Origin: Firmicutes bacterium UBA2116
GTDB taxonomy: Bacteria; Bacillota; Clostridia; Tissierellales; Sedimentibacteraceae
Assembly (NCBI GenBank): GCA_002331025.1
Contig: DCYG01000032.1
Span: 33,687 to 45,385 of the forward strand
Length of the DNA stretch: 11,699 bases
Direction: 5' to 3'
A program made the position numbers and the translations under genes. Below are positions 6,941-11,699 of the stretch, one piece after another. The number at the start of each line of letters is the position of its first letter. Position 1 is the first letter of the stretch. Under the pieces are notes generated by a model. That model saw only the letters and a list, made by a program, of their open reading frames with translations. It searched no databases and had not been told where the DNA came from.

Positions 6941-7327
6941 ATGAGTCCTTTTCACGATCCTTTCGGAGGATTTGACATTATGTTCAGCTTATTTCCAATA
7001 ATGTTCTTTTTAGTATTCGGGATAATAATATTTTCCGCAATAAAAAGCTTATCGGTAAGTATGCACAATAACAAGCAGCCAATAATACCTGTAGTAGCTA
7101 AAATAGTAACAAAACGATATGATGTATCACATCGTCGCCATCATCATGGGGATAATATGCACCATCATCACTCAAGCAGCAGTACCAGCTATTTTGTAAC
7201 ATTTGAAATGGCTAACGGAGAGCGTATGGAGCTTAAGGTCCCTTCAAATGAATTTGGAATGATGGTTGAGGGAGATGAGGGAACACTGGAATTTCAAGGA
7301 ACAAGATTTATCAGCTTCATAAGATAA
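6941..7327 (+). CDS. DUF2500 family membrane protein with His-rich segment
   Basis: A 128-residue protein. One transmembrane helix (about residues 13-35) is followed by a linker, then a beta-rich domain of the DUF2500 type (IPVVAKIVTKRYDV ... YFVTFEMANGERMELKVP ... EGTLEFQGTRFISF). Between the first two strands is a histidine-rich loop (residues about 64-77) followed by four serines. DUF2500 members often carry such a variable loop here, and the His cluster could bind metal ions, but nothing shows that it does. The ATG at 6941 is preceded by GGAGG. The gene is the second in the operon with the transglutaminase-like protein and ends at a bidirectional terminator. Function unknown. Confidence 0.88.
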   Translation: MSPFHDPFGGFDIMFSLFPIMFFLVFGIIIFSAIKSLSVSMHNNKQPIIPVVAKIVTKRYDVSHRRHHHGDNMHHHHSSSSTSYFVTFEMANGERMELKVPSNEFGMMVEGDEGTLEFQGTRFISFIR

Positions 7328-7328
7328 A

Positions 7329-7363
7329 AATAGACGAGAGCGTATGCTCTCGCCTATCTTTTT
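7329..7363. terminator. Bidirectional terminator between DUF2500 and S41 protease genes
   Basis: The core stem is CGAGAGC (7334-7340) / GCTCTCG (7345-7351) with a GTAT loop, extended past one mismatch by ATAG (7329-7332) / CTAT (7353-7356). Six T residues follow on the plus strand, and TTTTTATC follows on the minus strand. On the minus strand the mismatch becomes a G-U pair. It serves both convergent genes. Confidence 0.9.
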
Positions 7364-8594
7364 ATTGATTAGCTTTTTCTTTTAAAACTTCCACCGCTTT
7401 TTTAAGCTGGTTATCGGTATCATAGAATTCAAATCCGTAACCGGGCACATCTTCAGGCAATTCTATTTCAATATCCGGCTCTATTCCGATACCGTGAATA
7501 TTAACTCCATTCGGAGTAAAATACTCAGACACCGTCATCTTAACACCTTCGCCTTGATTTCCAAATTGTTGAACGCTCTGAACTATACCTTTGCCGAAGG
7601 TCTTCGTTCCGATCAAGGTTGCTCTGCCGGTATCCTTCATTGCGCCTGCCATAATTTCAGAAGCGCTTGCGCTTCCATCATTTATTAATAAAACTATCGG
7701 TATGTCTTCTGATTTTGCATCAGATTTGAAATGCTTAATGTCTCCTGCTTTTGTCTTGGTATAAGTAATTATTCCTTCCCCCATAAACATATCGGAAATA
7801 TCAACCGTCGCATCTATAATGCCGCCCGGATTATATCTTAAATCAATTACTAAGCCCTTCATGCCTTTACTTTTCAAATCTGCATATGCAGCTTCAAAAT
7901 CCTTTGCAGTTTGCAAATCAAATGTTGTAATTCTTATATATCCGATATCTTCATCAAGCATTGAAGATTTTATAGTCTTAATCCTGATTGTTTCTCTGTT
8001 GATAACTAAATCTGAAATATCCTTGCTTCCATCCGCATTTTCTCTTTGTACAGTCAAGGTCACACTTGTGCCCGGCATACCCTTCATGACATTTACTGCC
8101 TGCTTTATCTGACTTGCGGTATATTCGGTACCGTTAATTTTTATAATTTTATCGCCGGTTTTTAACCCTGCCTTCTCTGCAGGAGTATCTTCTATTGGAG
8201 ATACAACCATGATTCTGTTATCATCACTTTCAGTTATATAAACACCTATTCCTTCATATGATCCTTCCGTATCCTGCATAAGTGCGCTAAATTCTTCTTT
8301 ATTCATAAACTGGGTATAAGGGTCACCTAAAGCTTTTAACGTTCCTTCTAAAGCTCCCTCAAGCATTTTTTCCTCATCCGCTTCATACAGGAACTCCCTT
8401 TTAGCCAGTTCCATTATACTTTCCTGCTTAGCATATTTTTCATACGTATTTTTCATCTTTGTGTATGCTTCTTCGGATATAACTACCTTATTGCCTATCT
8501 CTACCATGAATACATTACCCAAGGTAAGGGTTAAAAAAGCAGTTACAAATACAACCACGATAATCGTAAGAATATATTTCCTCTTAGATACCAT
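7362..8594 (-). CDS. S41 family carboxyl-terminal processing protease (CtpA/CtpB type)
   Basis: A 410-residue protein. Residues about 7-28 are an N-terminal membrane anchor with the rest facing outward. Residues 38-110 are helical and resemble the dimerisation region of CtpB. A PDZ domain (about 111-185) contains the EGIGVYI loop and GLKTGDKIIKING. The protease core (about 205-375) has FDLQTAKDFE, LVIDLRYNPGG, DGSASASE and GTKTFGKGIVQ. Ser310 and Lys335 form the catalytic dyad, 25 residues apart as in the family, and Gln339 is the usual third residue. It ends about 30 residues after the core, so the C-terminal peptidoglycan-binding domain seen in some homologues is missing. In spore formers the CtpB branch cleaves SpoIVFA during sigma-K activation; a general envelope-proteolysis role is equally possible. 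The start has AGGAGTGA at the right distance from the ATG. Confidence 0.95.
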   Translation of the reverse strand: MVSKRKYILTIIVVVFVTAFLTLTLGNVFMVEIGNKVVISEEAYTKMKNTYEKYAKQESIMELAKREFLYEADEEKMLEGALEGTLKALGDPYTQFMNKEEFSALMQDTEGSYEGIGVYITESDDNRIMVVSPIEDTPAEKAGLKTGDKIIKINGTEYTASQIKQAVNVMKGMPGTSVTLTVQRENADGSKDISDLVINRETIRIKTIKSSMLDEDIGYIRITTFDLQTAKDFEAAYADLKSKGMKGLVIDLRYNPGGIIDATVDISDMFMGEGIITYTKTKAGDIKHFKSDAKSEDIPIVLLINDGSASASEIMAGAMKDTGRATLIGTKTFGKGIVQSVQQFGNQGEGVKMTVSEYFTPNGVNIHGIGIEPDIEIELPEDVPGYGFEFYDTDNQLKKAVEVLKEKANQ

Positions 8595-8703
8595 ATACTC
8601 ACTCCTAATATTAAAGTTAAGCCAAAATTAAACGCTTATATTTATTTATATGTTTCATTGTACAATTTTATCCTATGTAAATTAATACAACCTTAACTTT
8701 GAT

Positions 8704-8732
8704 ATTATAACACAAATGAATATAAATAAAAA
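8704..8732 (-). promoter_or_regulatory. Candidate extended -10 promoter for the S41 protease gene
   Basis: The minus strand carries TGTTATAAT (8712-8704), an extended -10 element. The -35 position (8732-8727, TTTTTA) is weak, as is common for extended -10 promoters. It gives a leader of about 100 bases. No strong terminator separates this gene from the dehydrogenase gene upstream, so readthrough is also possible. Confidence 0.4.
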
Positions 8733-8747
8733 TAAAATTTTGTTAAT

Positions 8748-9824
8748 TTAGCGCTTATACTGAAAATCTTCTATAAATATAATGGCTTCCTTTATCATTT
8801 CGGGAGTTACCTTGTATGGATAATGCCTTACATCTATCCCTTTCAAAGCCTTTTCGATTACCTTATCCACATCTTCTATAGAACAATGAAGTTCGGAAAG
8901 CTTTGTAGGAAATCCCATTTCCTTATTAAATTTAAAAATTCTTTCAAATTCTTCTTTTTGCTTATCTGCTGCAAGAAGCACCAGAATTCCGTAGGACACT
9001 ATTTCTCCGTGAAGATGCCCGTGCTCTTCTATTTGAGGAATAACCGTGAATCCGTTATATACGGCATGCGCAAGCCCTGTGTTCAAATCTATGTTAACTA
9101 AGTTTGAAACGTACCCTGTTGAAACTATAATTCCTAAAATTATTTCTTCTAATTCATTTGATACTTTGTTTTTCCTGCAATCTGCAAGTGCCTTCACACC
9201 ATATTTCACAAATGGACCGTTGCACATGGAAGCAATATTAACTCCCATGCCCTGAGAATGATTGAGCTCATTTCCGCGGCTTGAAACAGAGCTTTCAAAA
9301 TATTTAGCCATAGAATCACCTATACCGGCCCAAAAATATTTATCCGGTGCATTTGCAATAATTTCACTGTCTATGAAGATATGGACGGGAGTTATGGTTG
9401 AAAATGTATATTCTCTTAAAGAACCGTCCGGATGGTATAATATACCCAGACTCGTACAGGATGCACATGTGGATGCAATTGTAGGGAATGTAAAAAACAC
9501 TCTGTTTGTAGTTTGTGCCAATACTTTTCCTGTATCAATTGCTTTTCCTCCGCCAACCACAAATATCATATCTGCTTCCTGGACTTCAGGGATTGATTTT
9601 AAGCGTTCTATATTTTCTACGGATGCCTCTTTTCCAAAGGAAAAAAATCCTGTAATTTGCAGTTCGCTCCCTTCAACTGCATTTTTAATCTTATTTTCTG
9701 CTGCTTTTATGGCACGTTCACCACCTATTACTGCAGCCTTTTTTCCATATATACTGCATATTTTAACTATATTCTCATACGCATCATTACCTATCGTATA
9801 ACCGGGATAAAATTGTGTTTTCAT
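8748..9824 (-). CDS. Iron-containing (type III) alcohol dehydrogenase family protein, YbdH/HcxA- and GldA-like
   Basis: A 358-residue soluble NAD(P)-dependent dehydrogenase. The Rossmann-like N-terminal half has the GGGKAIDTGK cofactor loop (91-100). FPTIASTCASCTSL (113-126) follows. The C-terminal helical half holds the metal ligands Asp170 (GIGDSMAKYFE), His253 (GLAHAVYNG) and His272 (HLHGE). The PTIA-TCA motif, AHAVYNGFTVIPQ, HGEIVSYGILV and the C-terminal VTPEMIKEA pattern recall E. coli YbdH (HcxA), a hydroxycarboxylate dehydrogenase that reduces 2-oxoacids, more than true glycerol dehydrogenase. This judgement rests on remembered sequence, not an alignment. The gene lies 31 bases downstream of the YkvI-family transporter and so comes under the same leucine-type T-box leader, which suggests a 2-hydroxy/2-oxoacid substrate linked to leucine. 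AAAGGAGT precedes the ATG. Confidence 0.92.
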   Translation of the reverse strand: MKTQFYPGYTIGNDAYENIVKICSIYGKKAAVIGGERAIKAAENKIKNAVEGSELQITGFFSFGKEASVENIERLKSIPEVQEADMIFVVGGGKAIDTGKVLAQTTNRVFFTFPTIASTCASCTSLGILYHPDGSLREYTFSTITPVHIFIDSEIIANAPDKYFWAGIGDSMAKYFESSVSSRGNELNHSQGMGVNIASMCNGPFVKYGVKALADCRKNKVSNELEEIILGIIVSTGYVSNLVNIDLNTGLAHAVYNGFTVIPQIEEHGHLHGEIVSYGILVLLAADKQKEEFERIFKFNKEMGFPTKLSELHCSIEDVDKVIEKALKGIDVRHYPYKVTPEMIKEAIIFIEDFQYKR

Positions 9825-9855
9825 AGTAAACTCCTTTATTTAATAATTTCTATAA

Positions 9856-11058
9856 TTAATAATCTACACTTTCCGCTAATGAAGATTTTGAATTTATGTT
9901 GTCATTATTTATATTGTTATTTTGTTCCTTTAAAAACTTACGGTTTTTATATGCACCCACAGTCAGGAACGGAACTATAATTATAGCAATTCCGAAATAG
10001 CCCATGTAGCCATAACCGTATTTTATAATTCTATCCAAACCTACCATTGAAATTCCCATGGATATAAACATTATGAAGAAAGATACTATTATTCTTCTGA
10101 TTACAACATTGTTTATTTTAGACAATGCTTTCGCTTTTTCAAATTTTGTGACAAAACCGTAAATTGTTGTAACTCCGGTTGAAATAAAGCAAAGGAACAA
10201 GCATATATTGTAAGCCCAAAATACGTATGACTTTCCTAACTGTCCTGCTATAAACAGTGTTGGCAAGGTTGTTTCTCCTGCCTGGGTAAAATCAGCATAC
10301 CACACTAACAGCATTACTACAGACAAAACCAACGCAAAAGAATTTATCACAAAAGAAATAAACATCGAACGAGAAATTTCCTTTGAATTTTTTAACGACT
10401 TACCGCATGAAATCATGGTTGGAATTACCACAGATTGAAATCCTGCATAAGTAAATGCTTTAAAAATTCCTGTTCCTATATTTCCGCCACTTGGCTTCAC
10501 AGCAAATATCGTTGATATTTCGGGGAGCTTAGCATTAATTCCCAATATGAATATCACTCCGCATGTTGTCAATATTCCTATAGACATAACTGTTGAGGCT
10601 TTTGAAACCAACGATGCACCAAAGATTGTCATTGCCAAAAGTATTGCACCTACAGATAAAACAGCGTAAACATAATGTACACTATATGTTTTATTTAAAA
10701 GCGAAGCGGCTCCTGCTATTACTGCACCCACCGCGCACACAACCATAGTATAAAAATAAATATCGAACAATACCGAAAATTTGTCAAATGGGTGATACAA
10801 ATTTTGAAAAAGCTCCTTATAGCTTGAAAGACCTCTGGAATTGTACATAATCATACATTCGCGAACAGTCAATGTTAAAAGCGCCATAGCAATAATTGCT
10901 GTAAAAGGTGCAATCCATCCATACTGCACATAGTATTGAGTTGCCTGATTTCCCGTTGCAAATCCTCCGCCTGCATGTGAACTGAACAGTACAGACGCTA
11001 CAGCAAATATACCTGTAAAGCTCATTGTTTTTGTTGATTGCTTTTGTTGTTTCTCCAT
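9856..11058 (-). CDS. YkvI-family membrane transporter (APC-like)
   Basis: A 400-residue polytopic membrane protein with about ten hydrophobic helices. The first helix contains SSHAGGGFATGNQATQYYVQYG, which matches the GAGFATG-type motif of the YkvI family, distant relatives of the amino acid-polyamine-cation (LeuT-fold) transporters. The broken helix with Gly-Gly-Gly is the expected substrate or ion site. The C-terminal 25 residues are polar and Asn-rich. An upstream in-frame ATG at 11073 would add five residues but has no ribosome binding site. The ATG at 11058 has GAGAGGT six bases upstream, so the shorter form is chosen. It is the first gene after the T-box leader and is followed by the dehydrogenase. 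YkvI substrates are not established; the leucine-type specifier suggests leucine, a branched-chain oxo/hydroxy acid or a related compound. Confidence 0.9.
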   Translation of the reverse strand: MEKQQKQSTKTMSFTGIFAVASVLFSSHAGGGFATGNQATQYYVQYGWIAPFTAIIAMALLTLTVRECMIMYNSRGLSSYKELFQNLYHPFDKFSVLFDIYFYTMVVCAVGAVIAGAASLLNKTYSVHYVYAVLSVGAILLAMTIFGASLVSKASTVMSIGILTTCGVIFILGINAKLPEISTIFAVKPSGGNIGTGIFKAFTYAGFQSVVIPTMISCGKSLKNSKEISRSMFISFVINSFALVLSVVMLLVWYADFTQAGETTLPTLFIAGQLGKSYVFWAYNICLFLCFISTGVTTIYGFVTKFEKAKALSKINNVVIRRIIVSFFIMFISMGISMVGLDRIIKYGYGYMGYFGIAIIIVPFLTVGAYKNRKFLKEQNNNINNDNINSKSSLAESVDY

Positions 11059-11066
11059 TTTAATAC

Positions 11067-11110
11067 CTCTCATGATTTATTTTTTAATACACCATATTTC
11101 CTCATGAGAG
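11067..11110 (-). promoter_or_regulatory. Hairpin that covers the ribosome binding site of the transporter gene
   Basis: In the minus-strand RNA, CUCUCAUGA (11110-11102) pairs perfectly with UCAUGAGAG (11075-11067), with a G-U pair extending it and a 26-base loop. The 3' arm includes most of the Shine-Dalgarno sequence GAGAGGU (11071-11065) of the YkvI-family gene, so initiation would be restrained when the hairpin forms. The pairing is seen in the sequence; a regulatory effect is inference. Confidence 0.5.
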
Positions 11111-11118
11111 AGGGAATA

Positions 11119-11162
11119 AGCATACGACCAAAATTTCTAATTTGGTGTCGGTCACTTATGCT
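11119..11162 (-). other. Stem-loop between T-box terminator and transporter gene
   Basis: In the RNA, AGCAUA (11162-11157) pairs with UAUGCU (11124-11119). Inside that, ACCAAA (11146-11141) pairs with UUUGGU (11132-11127). No U-tract follows, so it is not a second terminator. It may insulate the ribosome binding site hairpin from the upstream terminator, or stabilise the message. Role unknown. Confidence 0.4.
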
Positions 11163-11169
11163 GTAAGCG

Positions 11170-11220
11170 AAAAAAAATCTTCCTCTCTCTCAGGGAAATT
11201 ACCCCTAAGAGACGGAAGAT
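11170..11220 (-). terminator. T-box regulatory terminator
   Basis: In the RNA, AUCUUCC (11220-11214) pairs with GGAAGAU, and UCUUAGGG pairs with CCCUGAGA, with a small internal loop and a seven-base apical loop. Eight U residues follow (11177-11170). The 5' strand also holds the CGUCUCUU sequence that pairs with the AAGAG of the T-box in the alternative antiterminator. The two structures exclude each other. Confidence 0.9.
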
Positions 11221-11484
11221 ATATGATCTTTCGCGGTACCACTCTTATTCATTTCATAATGAAATGCACCTCTGGATACGGATTATCAATCGATATCCTG
11301 CCTTTTTTAACGGTCGGCCTACCCGTACCTGCCTACTGATTTAAAACTTTCGGCAAATCCGCTCAAAGGCTAGTTCGGCATCTCATTGACGTTGTTTCAC
11401 ACCTGCCAACAACTCTCTGTAGTCTCTTGTAATGCTTACTGCTCCTTATCACAGCGTTTATGTTACTCATTCACTTGTGTATTG
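11170..11484 (-). ncRNA. T-box riboswitch, predicted leucine (CUA specifier)
   Basis: A complete T-box leader lies upstream of the YkvI-family/dehydrogenase operon. Stem I is closed by CGCU (from 11456) and AGCG, with the GUGAUAAGG kink-turn region. Next come AGUA (11440-11437) opposite GAA to form loop E, then the specifier CUA at 11374-11372 followed by G, then CCUU closing the lower helix. The distal arm carries AGAGAG and GGCAGGUGUGAAA. Stem II has the conserved GACCGUUA (near 11314-11307). Stem III is CAUUUCA/UGAAAUG (11266-11250). The antiterminator carries AGAGUGGUACCGCG (11245-11232), and the terminator ends at 11170. The spacing GAA-CUA-G-CCUU matches the GAA-GGC-A-CUUC arrangement of characterised glycine T-boxes. 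The UGGU bulge fits a tRNA with A73, as tRNA-Leu has. Uncharged tRNA-Leu should stabilise the antiterminator and allow expression. T-box identity is near certain; the specifier is an inference from alignment by eye. Confidence 0.95.
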
Positions 11485-11490
11485 TTTAGC

Positions 11491-11520
11491 AGTATAGCAC
11501 CTCTTCCTTAAGCTTGTCAA
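11491..11520 (-). promoter_or_regulatory. Strong sigma-A promoter of the T-box operon, with A-tract UP region
   Basis: A consensus TTGACA (11520-11515) and TATACT (11496-11491) are separated by 18 bases. Upstream, 11521-11555 holds phased A and T runs like an UP element. Transcription should start near 11484. The strong promoter fits control by attenuation rather than by initiation. Confidence 0.85.
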
Positions 11521-11609
11521 TAATTATTTTAAAATATTTTTTAAAATTTTTTTTGTATAATTTATCACTATTTAAATAATCCATATATTTGATACCCCAA
11601 ATAAAAAAA

Positions 11610-11638
11610 TTGATCCTTAAGTATAAATTATATATAAA
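11610..11638 (+). promoter_or_regulatory. Candidate plus-strand promoter near the right edge
   Basis: TTGATC (11610-11615) and TATAAA (11633-11638) are 17 bases apart. Transcription would start near 11645 and run off the window through GCGATGAGGAATAAA. The region is very AT-rich, so this is tentative. Confidence 0.35.
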
Positions 11639-11684
11639 TATATCACAAAGTCAAAAATAACACAATTTTATATAGTATATATCA

Positions 11685-11699
11685 GCGATGAGGAATAAA
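11685..11699 (+). ncRNA. Possible start of a second T-box Stem I, cut by the window edge
   Basis: GCGATGAGGAATAAA aligns position for position with the opening of characterised glycine T-box Stem I (GCGAUGA, four-base helix, three bases, then AGUA); the next bases would need to be GTA. The alternative is a ribosome binding site (GAGGAA) for a gene starting just beyond the edge. Only 15 bases are visible. Confidence 0.3.

Larger units (their letters stand above)
11521..11699. other. AT-rich intergenic region, no gene seen
   Basis: No convincing reading frame is present. The left part is the A/T-run region behind the T-box operon promoter. The right part may hold a plus-strand promoter and the beginning of a leader or gene that continues outside the window. 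Confidence 0.6.

Noticed and set aside
9262..9801. Plus-strand 179-codon open frame opposite the dehydrogenase
   Set aside because: It is the antisense of conserved motifs of the dehydrogenase, with no initiation signal and no recognisable domain.
8748..9824. Glycerol dehydrogenase (gldA) as a firm assignment
   Set aside because: The metal-binding pattern fits the whole family, and several motifs look closer to YbdH/HcxA; the T-box context also points away from glycerol.
11058..11073. Upstream ATG at 11073 as start of the YkvI-family gene
   Set aside because: No ribosome binding site lies before it, and the ATG itself is in the Shine-Dalgarno hairpin; the ATG at 11058 has GAGAGGT at six bases.
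11127..11146. Second terminator after the T-box
   Set aside because: The hairpin has a short AT-rich stem and no following U-tract in the direction of transcription.
11142..11339. Small 65-codon plus-strand frame
   Set aside because: It runs through the reverse complement of the T-box leader, whose structural motifs explain the sequence.

Overview
The window looks like chromosomal DNA from a low-GC anaerobic Firmicute (Clostridia/Tissierellia type). The evidence is AT-rich intergenic DNA, strong AGGAGG-type ribosome binding sites, a T-box riboswitch, a DUF1858 + DUF438/hemerythrin/PAS gene pair, and two exported proteins with copper-amine-oxidase-type (stalk) domains. The genus cannot be fixed from the sequence alone; Sedimentibacter-like organisms would fit. 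No phage, transposase, CRISPR array, rRNA or tRNA gene was found.

Layout, left to right. At 1-99 there is most of a palindromic intergenic repeat that abuts the stop codon of the first gene. At 100-1541 a minus-strand operon encodes a small DUF1858 protein and then a DUF438-hemerythrin-PAS sensor-like protein. Divergent from it, 1728-3092 is an exported stalk-domain protein with a methionine-rich middle region, closed by an intrinsic terminator. A GH3 (NagZ-type) lipoprotein follows at 3250-4431. It converges on a stand-alone HD-domain protein (4449-5030, minus) through a shared bidirectional terminator. Divergent from that, 5211-7327 is a plus-strand operon of an exported transglutaminase-like/stalk-domain protein and a DUF2500 membrane protein. 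It converges on a membrane-anchored S41 (CtpA/CtpB-type) protease (7362-8594, minus) through a second bidirectional terminator. Several of these genes act at the envelope: exported proteins, a lipoprotein, a muramidase-type glycosidase and a periplasm-facing protease.

The most interesting part is the right end. A minus-strand operon (11520 down to 8748) has a strong promoter and a complete T-box leader, followed by a YkvI-family membrane transporter and an iron-containing dehydrogenase that resembles E. coli YbdH/HcxA. Aligned on the loop-E landmarks of Stem I, the specifier reads CUA (leucine), and the UGGU bulge in the T-box matches the A73 of tRNA-Leu. This predicts that a YkvI-type transporter and a 2-hydroxy/2-oxoacid-type dehydrogenase are switched on when charged tRNA-Leu is scarce. 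A plausible reading is uptake of a leucine precursor (for example 2-hydroxyisocaproate) and its oxidation to 2-ketoisocaproate. The ribosome binding site of the transporter also lies in a hairpin that the terminator strand could compete for. The last 15 bases of the window match the start of a Stem I on the plus strand, so a second T-box may begin at the right edge.
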